Notes: generated from the letters alone by a model not told the origin. A stretch of 64,000 nt of DNA from Bryocella elongata (GCF_900108185.1 NZ_FNVA01000001.1:310001-374000); one strand, 5' to 3'; positions 7,484 to 16,138 are shown, numbered from the stretch's first letter. Translations and numbers: made by a program.

Positions 7484-8047
7484 ATGGCGCACCGAACGAT
7501 CAGCGACGACGAGCTTCTCACCCGGGCCCTGGAGCTGTTCCGGACCTTTGGGTTTGAGGGCGTGAGCCTGAAGCAGCTGGCGGAGGCTACGGGACTCGAA
7601 AAGGCGAGCCTCTACTACAGGTTTCCCGGCGGCAAGGATGAGATTGCCATGGCGGTGGTGACTTGGGTTGCGGGCGGGATGCAGCAGCTGATCTTCGATC
7701 CGCTGGCTACTGGTGGAGGCACAGCGCGGCGGCGGGTGCAGCTCATCTGCGAGCGTCTGCGCGAGTTCTATGGCTGCGGGTTGAAGTCCTGCGTCTTCGA
7801 CCTCATGTCCATCCCGGGCGCTTCACAGGAGCTGAAGGAGGCGCTGCGGGCAACGATGCAGGCGTGGCTGGACGCCTTTGCGGCAGTTGCGAAGGAGGCG
7901 GGGATCTCCGGTGCGCAGGCTCGCGCGCGGGCGGAGGAGGCCATCACACGCATCGAGGGGGGGCTGGTGCTCTCACGGGTGATGGGGGACGGAGCACCGT
8001 TCGAGCGCGCCTTGAAGGCCGTGCCGGAGTTGCTGGGCACGGCCTGA
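7484..8047 (+). CDS. TetR/AcrR family transcriptional regulator
   Basis: This 187-residue regulator starts at ATG 7484, after a strong GGGGGAGG ribosome-binding site; a longer frame from 7352 is not family-like. The N-terminal helix-turn-helix (residues about 5-60) contains ALELFRTFGFEGVSLKQLAEATGLEKASLYYRF, diagnostic of TetR proteins. The rest is a helical ligand-binding domain. It should bind the two ACCGA-type inverted repeats upstream and repress itself and the divergent AhpD-like gene. It ends 3 bp from the convergent DUF4149 gene and no terminator is visible between them. Confidence 0.92.
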   Translation: MAHRTISDDELLTRALELFRTFGFEGVSLKQLAEATGLEKASLYYRFPGGKDEIAMAVVTWVAGGMQQLIFDPLATGGGTARRRVQLICERLREFYGCGLKSCVFDLMSIPGASQELKEALRATMQAWLDAFAAVAKEAGISGAQARARAEEAITRIEGGLVLSRVMGDGAPFERALKAVPELLGTA

Positions 8048-8050
8048 AGG

Positions 8051-8554
8051 CTACAGGATCGGGGGAATGTACTCGTTGCGGCCGTGGATGGGGCCAAGGG
8101 CGAGGACGATGAGGCCGAGGATCAGGACGGCTCCTTCGACGCGGGTCGAGCGGACGTGGAGCTTCTGGAAGTCGTCGTAGGCCGGAACGCCGGGGCTGGA
8201 TTTTGTCACATCGCCGCCGAGGGCGTTGCGGTCGGTGTCCATGCGCGGAATGATCGACATCTGCGAGTACATGGTGAGGGTGAGCATGACCGCTGCCAGG
8301 ACCACCTCGGCGACGCGGGTGGGGTGACCGTCGCGGCGGGTTGCAAGCATGACGAGCGTGGCGAGCAGGTAGATGAGGCCTGCGCCAAGGCCGATACGAT
8401 GGATCGCAATGAGCGACCCACGCACGATCTGCCCAGCCAGAAATGGCGTGGGCAGTGTGCTGAAGGCGATGGCGGCGACGACGATGAAGAAGGCGAGTCC
8501 ACCGACCCAGGCGGCGAGGGCGTAGGTCCGGAGGATACGAAGAACAGTCAGCAT
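8051..8554 (-). CDS. DUF4149-type membrane protein
   Basis: This 167-residue protein has four predicted membrane helices (about residues 8-32, 45-65, 80-97 and 136-155), the first containing AAWVGGLAFF, as in DUF4149 proteins. The function is unknown. ATG 8554 shares its base with the TGA of the preceding secreted/membrane protein gene, so the two are probably translated together. A TTG one codon earlier is also possible. Confidence 0.75.
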   Translation of the reverse strand: MLTVLRILRTYALAAWVGGLAFFIVVAAIAFSTLPTPFLAGQIVRGSLIAIHRIGLGAGLIYLLATLVMLATRRDGHPTRVAEVVLAAVMLTLTMYSQMSIIPRMDTDRNALGGDVTKSSPGVPAYDDFQKLHVRSTRVEGAVLILGLIVLALGPIHGRNEYIPPIL

Positions 8555-9957
8555 CAAGCGGCTCCGGTGGGGGTGGTGGGGCCGGAGGACTTGTCTGCCT
8601 TGTCCGGCTGCCCTGCAGCTGCGTTGCTGGAGCGGTTGAGCGCGCGGCGAAGTACGGCCTCCAGCGCAGCCTTATGCTCCAGGTATTCGTCCTCGGAGAT
8701 GTGCTTTTGCAGCCGTTCTGTCTCGAGCGCGAAGAGCTCTTCCTTCATCGCGGAAAGGATGTGCTGGTCCGACGAGATGGGGGCGGCGGGACGGTGGGGC
8801 TGCAGGGGCGAAGCATAAACGGGATTCTGCGCCGAGCCAGCCTGGGCGCCATCCGTTCCGGACGGAGCGCGGAGCATGAAGCCCGCTCCGATGGCGAGCA
8901 GGAGCACGAAGCCGCCCAGGATGAACCATTTGTACTTGCCCCAGGGGTCGCGGTCTCCGTTGGGGTCGAGGGGGTTGCCGAGACCACCGCCGGGGCGGGT
9001 GTCGGCGGTCGCTGCCTGGCCAGGGTCAGCGCCGCCGGAGGGTGCTCCGGCCTCGGCGGGAGCTCCACCGCCGGGGGTGGAACCCTGTGCGGGACCCTGC
9101 GGCTGCAGGGATCCGGTGCCTGAGATCGAGAAGCTCAGGGTGGAATCGCCTGCGATCTGCGTAGCGGTCCAGGTCTGAGCGTTTCCGTTGTCGGCGCTGG
9201 CTGCCTGCTGCGCGAAGTTGGCGCCGCGGCCGGACTTGAAGGTGACGCTGGGCGGCAGCAGGACCGCGAGTGTGGCTACCGGCTGGACGATGTGGAGCGG
9301 GATCTCCGCCTTGCCGTTGTAGGGAAGGTCATAGAAGATGCCGAACTGCGTCTCGCCCGGGCGGATGGGGAAGATGAAGGTGTAGTGGTTGGCGTCGCCC
9401 ACGGGCGTTGCGGTTGCCGGGACGGGGAGCTGGTCGCGCATGGCGACGGTGCGCACGATGTGTGCGTTGGGCGGAAGGTAGAAGTCGTAACCCTTGGGGC
9501 CGAACTGGGTCTTGGCAGGCTGCGACTGGTTGGTCACCTGGATGACCTCGACGACCTGCAGCTTGTCGGCGGAGGTCTCGACGTGAAGCTCCTGCACGGT
9601 GGTGGAGACGCCGGCGACGACGGGTGCTGCGTCATAGACGTCTACGGTGACGTCGTGCGTGGTGGGCTGGAGCGGAGCGAAGTAGCTGGCCTTGTCGTGC
9701 GTGACGCGGATGAGGTGCATCGCGTCGTCCGGCACATCGAGCTTGAAGTGACCGTGGGCGTCGGTGGTGGTCGAGATGACCTCTTCCATGCCCGTGGTGA
9801 GCTTCAACAGGGTGACGGTGTCGCCGGCCGAGGGCTTGCCCACGGTGCGGTTGGTCACGTTGCCCGTCACCGGGCCGGAGGCGTGAGCCAGGAGCGGGAG
9901 GGAGAGAAGGAGGGCGAGAAGTCGCAGCGATGGGGTGATTCGTCCGGGTCCGTACAC
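8554..9957 (-). CDS. Membrane-anchored carboxypeptidase-regulatory-like protein
   Basis: The 467-residue product has a signal peptide (LLALLLSLPLLAHAS, about residues 12-27), then a beta-sandwich domain (residues 28-110, with AGDTVTLLKL and GHFKLDVPDD). A second all-beta region (120-280) follows, then a Gly/Pro/Ala-rich linker (285-335), one membrane helix (about 343-362) and a cytoplasmic tail. The tail ends in a charged helix (KEELFALETERLQKHISEDEY) resembling short oligomerisation tails. It lies between a CcmI-like gene and a DUF4149 gene on the same strand, so a role in envelope or cytochrome assembly is possible but unproven. Confidence 0.75.
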   Translation of the reverse strand: MYGPGRITPSLRLLALLLSLPLLAHASGPVTGNVTNRTVGKPSAGDTVTLLKLTTGMEEVISTTTDAHGHFKLDVPDDAMHLIRVTHDKASYFAPLQPTTHDVTVDVYDAAPVVAGVSTTVQELHVETSADKLQVVEVIQVTNQSQPAKTQFGPKGYDFYLPPNAHIVRTVAMRDQLPVPATATPVGDANHYTFIFPIRPGETQFGIFYDLPYNGKAEIPLHIVQPVATLAVLLPPSVTFKSGRGANFAQQAASADNGNAQTWTATQIAGDSTLSFSISGTGSLQPQGPAQGSTPGGGAPAEAGAPSGGADPGQAATADTRPGGGLGNPLDPNGDRDPWGKYKWFILGGFVLLLAIGAGFMLRAPSGTDGAQAGSAQNPVYASPLQPHRPAAPISSDQHILSAMKEELFALETERLQKHISEDEYLEHKAALEAVLRRALNRSSNAAAGQPDKADKSSGPTTPTGAA

Positions 9958-10021
9958 GAGTCAAGGATACGGCAGAGAGTGCCATGGTGGCCGGTGATAT
10001 GGCGCACAGCGGCTCGTGGCG

Positions 10022-10294
10022 TCAGCCGCCGAGGGAATCCATCTCTTCGACGACCGCTGCGGCTTCGCTCTCGAGCGCGTTGCGCTGGGCGAGGAAGTCG
10101 GCTTCGGGGTACTTGCCAGCCTTGTTCTCGAAGTTCAGGTCGCGCAGGTTCTCGTAGATGGAGTCTTTCCGTTCGCGAAGGTAATCGAGGCGCGACTTCT
10201 CCACCGTCGGTGCGGTAAGAGGCTGCGGCCAGAAGACATAGGCGAAGCAGACAGCAACCAGGATGAGCGCGGGAAGGACGGCGGAGAGATCCAT
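10022..10294 (-). CDS. Small CcmI-like membrane protein
   Basis: This 90-residue protein starts at ATG 10294 and has one N-terminal membrane helix (about residues 5-23). A charged helical tail contains LRDLNFENKAGKYPEADFL and LESEAAAVVEEMD. That tail matches the pattern of the N-terminal domain of CcmI, a cytochrome c maturation factor (an LxDLxxExxxGK segment followed by an LExEA segment). Family membership is inferred from this pattern only; no other ccm gene is in the window. It is likely co-transcribed with the next two minus-strand genes. Confidence 0.7.
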   Translation of the reverse strand: MDLSAVLPALILVAVCFAYVFWPQPLTAPTVEKSRLDYLRERKDSIYENLRDLNFENKAGKYPEADFLAQRNALESEAAAVVEEMDSLGG

Positions 10295-10484
10295 GTCGGG
10301 TGAAGCCTTTCGGGTTCGGTGGGGCATTGCCAGCCAAGCGGACTTCATCGGCGTGCTTAGCGTCCAATCTATATTGTAGGTGCGCCGGTCCGGATCGGCG
10401 TGTGACCCGACGCACCAACTTTCCCGCAGTGCTGAACCTTCGCGCCGAAACCGTTGCCTTGGCGCAGCAGCAAAGGACAACTTG

Positions 10485-11732
10485 AGCTTGAGACCGGCAG
10501 TGGTTCGATGGGGCAGGACGATGTGCGCGGCAGTGGTCGCAGGTGCTCTTGGCGTGGCGATGGCTGCGGCGCAGCCGCAGGGGAATTCGCAGGCAAGCCA
10601 GCACAGCGCGGCGCTGAACTTCGATCCCATGGTGCGGCGCGGGTATGACCGCTTCTACGAGATGGACTTCGATGGAGCGCAGCGGATCTTCGAACAGGTG
10701 GCGCAGGGGCACCCCAACGATGCGATGGCGTATGACTACCTGCTGCTGACGCATGTGTTTCGTGCGCTGTATCAGCAGGACCTGCTGGACACCACGTATT
10801 ACGCGCATGACAGCTTTCTCTCGACCAAGCGGCAGGTGGACATTCCTGCCAACGAGCGGAGGGCGATCGAGGACCTGCTGGCGAAGGTGACCGCGTTGAC
10901 CGATGCGGCGCTGAAGGCCAATCCCAACGACAAGGATGCGCTGTTCGAGCGGGGATATGCGAAGGGGATGCATGCGGCGTTCATTACGCTGGCGGACCAC
11001 AGCTTTGCGGCAGCGGCGCGTCAGGGGTACTCGGCGCGCAACGACTGCGAGACGGTGCTGAAGCTCGACCCGCAGTATGCGGACGCCAAGATGGCGGTGG
11101 GGATCCAGCAGTTTGCGGTGGCGAGCCTGCCGGGCTGGGTGCGGATGATCGTCGGCATCATGGGCGTGGGTGGATCGAAGCAGCGCGGCATTGCGCTGCT
11201 GCGCGACGCGGCGGCGCATGGCGTGGTGACGAGTGTGGAGTCGCGTACGGCGCTGTCGTTGTTTCTGCGGCATGATGGGCGTTATCCCGAGGCGCTGGAG
11301 GTGGAGCGTGGGCTCGCGGCACAGTATCCGCACGACTATCTCTTCCGGCTCGAAGAGGCCAATCTGTTGAAGGACGAAGGGCATGGGCTGGATGCGATCG
11401 CGGAGTACCACAAGGTGCTGGACGATGCGGCGAAGCCGGGGTACTTCGTGGATGCGCGGCTGCAGCTGGCGTGGTTCGGCATGGCCGACACGCAGCGTGG
11501 ATACAACGACCTGAAGGGTGCGCAGGAGGGGTACCTGAAGGTGGTGCAGCAACCGAACTGCAGCGACTGGCTGAAGAAGCGGGCGTGGCTATATGAGGGC
11601 CAGGTGAGCGACATGCTGCATGATCGTCCGGCGGCGGTGCATGCGTACCAGCAGGTGCTGGCGACGGGCGGCGATCAGTCGCAGGCGGATGCCGCGCGGC
11701 GGTATCTGAAGACGCCGTATAGCGGGAAGTAG
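10485..11732 (+). CDS. Secreted TPR-repeat protein
   Basis: This is an exported helical-repeat protein of about 415 residues. The N-terminal signal peptide covers RPAVVRWGRTMCAAVVAGALGVAMAAAQ. TPR-like repeats follow, including YDRFYEMDFDGAQRIFEQVAQGHPNDAMAYDYLLL and the segment near GRYPEALEVERGLAAQYPHDYLFRLEEANLL. The start is uncertain: TTG 10485 and TTG 10491 lie 4 and 10 bases after AAAGGA and keep the basic n-region, whereas ATG 10521 would remove it. No enzymatic motif is seen; a protein-interaction role is likely. Confidence 0.8.
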   Translation, partial: SLRPAVVRWGRTMCAAVVAGALGVAMAAAQPQGNSQASQHSAALNFDPMVRRGYDRFYEMDFDGAQRIFEQVAQGHPNDAMAYDYLLLTHVFRALYQQDLLDTTYYAHDSFLSTKRQVDIPANERRAIEDLLAKVTALTDAALKANPNDKDALFERGYAKGMHAAFITLADHSFAAAARQGYSARNDCETVLKLDPQYADAKMAVGIQQFAVASLPGWVRMIVGIMGVGGSKQRGIALLRDAAAHGVVTSVESRTALSLFLRHDGRYPEALEVERGLAAQYPHDYLFRLEEANLLKDEGHGLDAIAEYHKVLDDAAKPGYFVDARLQLAWFGMADTQRGYNDLKGAQEGYLKVVQQPNCSDWLKKRAWLYEGQVSDMLHDRPAAVHAYQQVLATGGDQSQADAARRYLKTPYSGK

Positions 11733-11736
11733 AGAA

Positions 11737-11772
11737 ACAGCAGAACGGCAGAACAGCAGAACAGCGGAACAG
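11737..11772. repeat. 8-bp-period array, ACAGCAGA type
   Basis: About four and a half units read ACAGCAGA, ACGGCAGA, ACAGCAGA, ACAGCGGA and ACAG, beginning 4 bp after the TPR gene stop. The same unit recurs at 16064-16124. Confidence 0.8.
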
Positions 11773-11861
11773 ATACGAGCAGAGAGTTCTTGGGCAGCGG
11801 TTGCAGGGAACCAAATCGATCGATATCCCGTATGAAACAATGTTGGATTGAGGAGGCGAAT

Positions 11862-12251
11862 ATGACCTGTAACGTATGTGGCAAGACAATGGATTCGGGT
11901 GTTCGCTTCTGCAGCCAGTGTGGCGCGACCATGAACTTTCAAGCCGTGCCCCCGGTGCAGACGCGACTTTATCGTCCGCGGCAAGGGCGCGCGATTGCGG
12001 GCGTCTGCGCGGGCTTTGCACTGCGGTATGGGTGGGACGTGACGCTGGTGCGTATCGCCCTGCTGCTGCTGGTGGTCTTCGGTTGTGGCTCGCCGATTGT
12101 GGCGTATCTGATCGCGTGGATTGCGATGCCGAACGAGCCGATTGGCATGCCGCCGTATGTGATGTATGCACCTGCCGGCGGAGCTCCGCCTATGCCTCCT
12201 GCGCCGCCCGCGGCGCCTTACTCCGAACAGACAGGAACGAACGCTTCGTGA
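11862..12251 (+). CDS. Zinc-ribbon plus PspC-domain membrane protein
   Basis: The 129-residue product starts at ATG 11862, seven bases after AGGAGG. A zinc ribbon (CNVCGK at residue 3, CSQCGA near 19) is followed by a PspC domain. This contains LYRPRQGRAIAGVCAGFALRYGWDVTLVRIALLLLVVFG and a membrane helix ending in LIAWIAMP. The C-terminus is Pro/Ala-rich. PspC-type proteins sit in the inner membrane and often sense envelope stress; the role here is inferred from the domain alone. Its TGA overlaps a possible GTG start of lysA. Confidence 0.85.
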   Translation: MTCNVCGKTMDSGVRFCSQCGATMNFQAVPPVQTRLYRPRQGRAIAGVCAGFALRYGWDVTLVRIALLLLVVFGCGSPIVAYLIAWIAMPNEPIGMPPYVMYAPAGGAPPMPPAPPAAPYSEQTGTNAS

Positions 12252-12271
12252 ACGAGAGTACGACGAACAGC

Positions 12272-13540
12272 ATGAACGATCTGGGGCCTCGGCCCTTCGC
12301 TTACAACGGTCCACGCCTGGAGGTCTCGGGCGTGGATCTTGTTTCGCTGGCTGAGCAGTACGGCACGCCGCTGTATGTGTACTCGGCCGACAATGTGCGG
12401 TCGCGCGTGGAGCTGTTGCAGCGTGCGTTTGCAGGCGTCGATCACACGCTTTGCTATGCGGTGAAGGCGAACAGCTCGCTGGCGCTGTTGAAGCTGCTGG
12501 GCGAGATGGGTTGCGGCTTCGACATTGTGAGTGGCGGTGAGCTGGAGCGCGTGCATCGCGCGGATGCCGAAGCGCAGTCGCGCGTGGTGTTTTCTGGTGT
12601 GGGTAAGCTGGCGTGGGAGATCGATGCTGCGTTGGAAGCCGGCATTTTGATGTTCAACGTGGAGAGCGAAGCTGAGGTTGAGCTGCTCTCGGCTCGCGCG
12701 CAAGCGTTAGGTCGCACGGCGCGGATGGCGCTTCGTGTGAATCCGGATGTCTTTGCGGAGACGCATCCGTATATCTCGACCGGGATGAGCGAGCACAAGT
12801 TCGGGATCGCGATCGCGCGGGCGCGGGCGATCTATGCGCATGCAGCGAAGCTGCCGGGGCTGGAGCCTGCGGGCGTGAGCGTGCACATCGGCTCGCAGAT
12901 TCGCGATGTGGCTCCGTTTGCGGAGTCGGTGAAGCGGGTGCGGCAGCTGATCGAAGAGCTGCGCGCGGATGGGCTGAACATTCGCTACCTCGATGCGGGT
13001 GGCGGGTTTGGCATCGAGTATGGCCGCAAGGCGTTCGATCCTGCGGAGCGTGTGACGGCGTATGCGGCGGCGATCAAGGAAGTGATTGCGGGCCTGGGCG
13101 TGCATCTGCTGCTGGAGCCGGGGCGGTTCATCATCGCGCAGGCGGGAGCGCTGCTGACGCGGGTGATTGCGGTGAAGCAGAACGGTGCGAAGCGGTTTGT
13201 GATCACCGATGCAGCGATGAATGACCTGATCCGTCCGGCGCTGTACCAGGCGCACCATGAGATCGTGCCGTTGGAGCTGCGCGGGCGTGCGGCGCAGGTG
13301 GCGGATATTGTAGGGCCGGTGTGCGAGTCGGGCGACTTTTTCGCGCGAGATCGTGAGACTGAGGCGCTGGAGGCGGGCGACCTGGTCGCCCTGCTGGATG
13401 CGGGAGCGTATGGGATGAGCTTGAGCTCGAACTACAACACCCGCGGCCGGGCTGCGGAGGTGTTGGTTGAGGGTGGGAAAGCGCGGTTGATCCGGCGGCG
13501 GGAGACGGTGGAGGAGATGCTGGCTGGCGAGGTGTTGTAG
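12272..13540 (+). CDS. lysA: Diaminopimelate decarboxylase
   Basis: LysA decarboxylates meso-diaminopimelate to L-lysine with pyridoxal phosphate, the last step of lysine synthesis. The 422-residue protein shows the PLP lysine motif CYAVKANSSLALLKLL, the HIGSQI segment, the glycine-rich DAGGGFGIEY loop, LEPGR, the active-site CESGDFFAR and AGAYGMSLSSNYN near the C-terminus. An upstream GTG at 12248 is in frame and overlaps the preceding stop codon (GTGA), so the protein could carry eight extra residues; I kept the ATG because homologues start near this point. Confidence 0.95.
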   Translation: MNDLGPRPFAYNGPRLEVSGVDLVSLAEQYGTPLYVYSADNVRSRVELLQRAFAGVDHTLCYAVKANSSLALLKLLGEMGCGFDIVSGGELERVHRADAEAQSRVVFSGVGKLAWEIDAALEAGILMFNVESEAEVELLSARAQALGRTARMALRVNPDVFAETHPYISTGMSEHKFGIAIARARAIYAHAAKLPGLEPAGVSVHIGSQIRDVAPFAESVKRVRQLIEELRADGLNIRYLDAGGGFGIEYGRKAFDPAERVTAYAAAIKEVIAGLGVHLLLEPGRFIIAQAGALLTRVIAVKQNGAKRFVITDAAMNDLIRPALYQAHHEIVPLELRGRAAQVADIVGPVCESGDFFARDRETEALEAGDLVALLDAGAYGMSLSSNYNTRGRAAEVLVEGGKARLIRRRETVEEMLAGEVL

Positions 13541-13567
13541 GACTCTGAACCGGGGCTGGAAAAAGCG

Positions 13568-14125
13568 ATGCGGCGTGAGGTTGTCTGCTGGCGAGTTTCG
13601 TTGATCGTAGCGATTGGCGCGGTTGCTGCGGCGGCCTATGTGTCGTGGTGGGAACTCGATCCGGCTTATGCCGTGTTGTTAATCCCGGTCGTTCTGGTGA
13701 TGCTTGTACTCGCATTTCTGGCTGGGAGAAGATCGGCCCTGCGCTCCGCGGCGCTCGTTCTTGTCTTATTGGCTGCGTGTTTCGCGATCTTTCGGTATCG
13801 CGTGTTTGGCCACTATGTACGGTTCGAGGCTCGCTGGATCCTCCATCGGGATCATTTTGAGCGTGAGGTCCTGTCGAATCCCGACTCCCAACCAAGTGCC
13901 CACGATGTGAGGATGAAGGCGTGGGACCTGGCTGGCCGTTCGAACTTGGTTTATCTCGTGTTCGATCCAGAGGATCGGCTTCAGTTCGCCCCATATGTGG
14001 GGAAATGTCGTCGTAGCTCCGCACTGCCGATTGATGCACTAGAGATTTGGCGCCTCGAACAACGCTGGTACGCGGTCGTCCTTTACAGCGACGGTGCCGC
14101 TTTTCCTTGCCAAGTGCGTCCTTGA
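13568..14125 (+). CDS. Hypothetical membrane protein
   Basis: This 185-residue protein has three hydrophobic helices (about residues 10-28, 33-52 and 57-74). A soluble C-terminal half follows, containing a Trp-rich strand pattern (DLAGRSNLVYLVFDPEDRLQFAPYVGK and IWRLEQRWYAVVLYSDG). I do not recognise a family. It follows lysA by 27 bp with no terminator between, so it may be the last gene of that operon; a GGGCC hairpin with a T-run lies about 100 bp downstream. Confidence 0.65.
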   Translation: MRREVVCWRVSLIVAIGAVAAAAYVSWWELDPAYAVLLIPVVLVMLVLAFLAGRRSALRSAALVLVLLAACFAIFRYRVFGHYVRFEARWILHRDHFEREVLSNPDSQPSAHDVRMKAWDLAGRSNLVYLVFDPEDRLQFAPYVGKCRRSSALPIDALEIWRLEQRWYAVVLYSDGAAFPCQVRP

Positions 14126-14183
14126 TTGGGGATTCCGTCGGAATATGCCGCGCTTTCAGCGCTTGGGTGGTTTGGTAGAGCAC

Positions 14184-14331
14184 CCTGGGGTTGCGCTTCG
14201 CTCCACCCCAGGCTGGTATGTGGTCGGGCCGCTGGCCCTTTTTCTTGTGGCGGGCCTTGACGAGGGGAATCTCCTGGTCGGCCGAATCTAGAATGAGGTG
14301 ATGGTTGAGGTCACGCCTGAAGGTGTGACCT
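14184..14331. repeat. REP-like cluster of three inverted repeats
   Basis: In the 364-bp gap before yebC, CCTGGGGT pairs with ACCCCAGG (14184-14212). GGGCC-gct-GGCCC (14226-14238) follows, and AGGTCAC pairs with GTGACCT (14308-14331), with an inner CCT/AGG pair. The composition and dense symmetry resemble dispersed extragenic palindromic elements. Only one copy is in this window, so repetition is unproven. Confidence 0.45.
14226..14243 (+). terminator. Intrinsic terminator GGGCC-gct-GGCCC-TTTTT
   Basis: A five-base-pair GC stem with a three-base loop is followed by TTTTT and then CTT. It would end the lysA / membrane protein transcript. Confidence 0.6.
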
Positions 14332-14372
14332 GCCGTTGGTGCCGGGGCGGGGAAGGTTCGCACACCCCTGCA

Positions 14373-14381
14373 TGCTAGAAT
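14373..14381 (+). promoter_or_regulatory. Possible extended -10 promoter for yebC
   Basis: TGCTAGAAT carries the extended TGn motif before a TAGAAT -10 box. No good -35 is visible. It lies about 110 bp upstream of the yebC start. Confidence 0.35.
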
Positions 14382-14489
14382 TTTCTCGGTGTTCTGGCTC
14401 CGATGTTGGGCATTCTGTGCCTTTTCCGGAGCGGCTGGCGAAGCTGGCTCACCCAAAAATCTGGATTGAGATTCGACGAGGTTGCAGCA

Positions 14490-15230
14490 ATGTCCGGCCA
14501 TTCAAAATGGGCAACAATCAAGCATAAGAAGGGCGCACTCGACGCCAAGCGTGGCAAGATCTTTACCCGCCTGATCAAGGAAATCACGGTAGCTGCCAAG
14601 GGCGGCGGTGGAGACCCGGACGGCAATCCGCGTCTGCGTACCGCGATTGCGGCGGCCAAGGCTGAGAACATGCCGGCGGACAACATCAAGCGCGCGATCC
14701 AGAAGGGTACGGGCGAGCTTGAGGGCGCGAACTACGAAGAGATCCAGTTCGAGGGCTACGGGCCGGGCGGCGTTGCCGTGATCGTGCAGTGCCTTTCGGA
14801 CAATCGCAACCGCGCTGTGAGCGAGGTTCGGCATGCGTTTTCGAAGCATGGCGGCAACCTGGGTGAGACCGGCTCGGTGGGCTACATGTTCGCGAAGAAG
14901 GGCCTGCTGGTCGTCGAGAAGGATGCGGCGAGCGAGGACAAGCTGACGGAGATCGTGCTCGAGGCGGGCGCCGAGGACCTTTCGGAGTCCGGCGACTACT
15001 GGGAGATTACGACGGCTCCTGCGGACTTCAACGCCGTGAACGAAGCGGTGAAGGCTGCGAAGATCGAGACGCTCCAGGCTGAGATCACGATGGTGGCCTC
15101 GATTCACACGAAGCTGGAAGGTACGGCGGCGGCGCAGATGCAGCGTCTGCTGGATGCCCTCGAAGACCTGGACGACACGCAGAATGTGTACTCCAACTTC
15201 GATATGGACGAAGAGCCGGTAACGGCTTAG
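14490..15230 (+). CDS. yebC: YebC/PmpR family regulatory protein
   Basis: The 246-residue product begins [20 protein letters not shown], the family hallmark, and continues with FTRLIKEI and the typical three-domain YebC pattern to the end ([19 protein letters not shown]). Family members are reported as DNA-binding regulators or, more recently, as ribosome-associated factors that ease stalling. The start is ATG 14490 with GAGG upstream; the longer open frame from 14403 is not conserved sequence. Confidence 0.93.
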   Translation: MSGHSKWATIKHKKGALDAKRGKIFTRLIKEITVAAKGGGGDPDGNPRLRTAIAAAKAENMPADNIKRAIQKGTGELEGANYEEIQFEGYGPGGVAVIVQCLSDNRNRAVSEVRHAFSKHGGNLGETGSVGYMFAKKGLLVVEKDAASEDKLTEIVLEAGAEDLSESGDYWEITTAPADFNAVNEAVKAAKIETLQAEITMVASIHTKLEGTAAAQMQRLLDALEDLDDTQNVYSNFDMDEEPVTA

Positions 15231-15233
15231 AGA

Positions 15234-15268
15234 CAGGGCTCAGGGTCCAGGGTTTAGGGTCCAGAACC
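15234..15268. repeat. 7-bp-period array, CAGGGTC type
   Basis: Five heptamers read CAGGGCT, CAGGGTC, CAGGGTT, TAGGGTC and CAGAACC. They begin 3 bp after the yebC stop and end just before a weak terminator. Confidence 0.8.
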
Positions 15269-15273
15269 AGAGA

Positions 15274-15298
15274 GCCGCCACTCCGATGGCGGCTTTCG
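15274..15298 (+). terminator. Probable terminator after yebC
   Basis: GCCGCCA (15274-15280) pairs with TGGCGGC (15287-15293), followed by TTTCGATTT. The T-run is imperfect. Confidence 0.55.
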
Positions 15299-15313
15299 AT
15301 TTGAGGAGACGAA

Positions 15314-16060
15314 TTGCGCAATCGGTGGCTGGGAGTGTTGTTGAGTGGAGTGATGATGGCGGGAGCAGCGGCGAAGGCGCAGGCTCCGACCACAGTGACG
15401 CCGGTGGGCGCTCAGGCCAATCGGAACGCGTGGGTGGTCGGCGGGCTCTTCCAGGGCGGCATCGGGCTCACGGAGGACCGCAACAGCTTCCAGTTCTATA
15501 TGGCGGGTGCGCACATCGGTAAGGTGCTGACGTCGGAGATTGGTACGGGGCGCCTGAAGGGCAACTTCGAGTACGGGATTGAGCTGTTTCCGTACTGGCA
15601 ATCGAACACGCCGACCTTCCAGCGCGCGAACTGCTATGCAGCGCAGCAGCCGGGGACGACGCTGATCTCGCCGGGGCTGTATTGCTCGCCGCTGTTCAAC
15701 GTGGGTGGGACGTACCACGGAGCTTCGGTTACGCCGATCATCCTGCGGTGGAACTTTACGCACGGACGCCGGTTGATGCCGTGGGTGCAGGGTGCGGGTG
15801 GTCTGCTGTACACGACGCACAAGTACCCGGCGTTTGGTTCGCCGATCCTGAACCTGAACAACGATGGTCCCAACACCGAGACGAGTGTGTTCAACTTCAC
15901 TCCTCAGTTCGGTGTGGGAGCGCACTACTTTGTGAAGCCGAACCGTTCGGTAGACTTCTCGGCAAACGCGGTGCACATCTCGTCGGCGAGCCTGGGCGAT
16001 AAGAACCCGGGTGTTAACGCAAGTGTGCAGTTCTCCGTGGGATATTCGTGGTGGAAGTGA
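15314..16060 (+). CDS. PagL-like acyloxyacyl hydrolase (lipid A deacylase)
   Basis: This 248-residue protein starts at TTG 15314, five bases after GAGGAG. It has a signal peptide ending near AKAQA and an alternating beta-strand pattern of an outer-membrane barrel, ending in aromatic SWWK. Near the C-terminus, VHISSASLGDKNPGVN matches the PagL active-site segment, with catalytic His and Ser likely at H221 and S223, and the conserved NPG. PagL removes the 3-O acyl chain of lipid A in the outer membrane. Enzymatic activity is inferred from this motif. Confidence 0.8.
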   Translation: MRNRWLGVLLSGVMMAGAAAKAQAPTTVTPVGAQANRNAWVVGGLFQGGIGLTEDRNSFQFYMAGAHIGKVLTSEIGTGRLKGNFEYGIELFPYWQSNTPTFQRANCYAAQQPGTTLISPGLYCSPLFNVGGTYHGASVTPIILRWNFTHGRRLMPWVQGAGGLLYTTHKYPAFGSPILNLNNDGPNTETSVFNFTPQFGVGAHYFVKPNRSVDFSANAVHISSASLGDKNPGVNASVQFSVGYSWWK

Positions 16061-16063
16061 GAA

Positions 16064-16124
16064 ACAGCGGAACAGCGGAACAGCGGAACAGCTAAATAGC
16101 TGAGTAGCGAAACAGCAGAACAGC
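16064..16124. repeat. 8-bp-period array, ACAGCGGA type
   Basis: Seven and a half units run ACAGCGGA three times, then ACAGCTAA, ATAGCTGA, GTAGCGAA, ACAGCAGA and ACAGC. The array begins 3 bp after the stop of the PagL-like gene and ends 14 bp before ftcD, so it fills nearly the whole gap. Confidence 0.85.
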
Positions 16125-16138
16125 ACGAAGAACTGACC

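Noticed and set aside
9867..11552. 561-codon minus-strand frame opposite the TPR gene.
   Set aside because: Its His/Arg-rich sequence is the complement of TPR codons, and the plus-strand TPR protein has clear repeats and a signal peptide.
13203..14501. 432-codon open frame on the minus strand covering the end of lysA, the next gene and the intergenic DNA.
   Set aside because: It runs antisense to lysA and a membrane protein, has a low-complexity Pro/Arg/Ser/Thr composition and crosses the inverted repeats. It is a GC-rich shadow frame.
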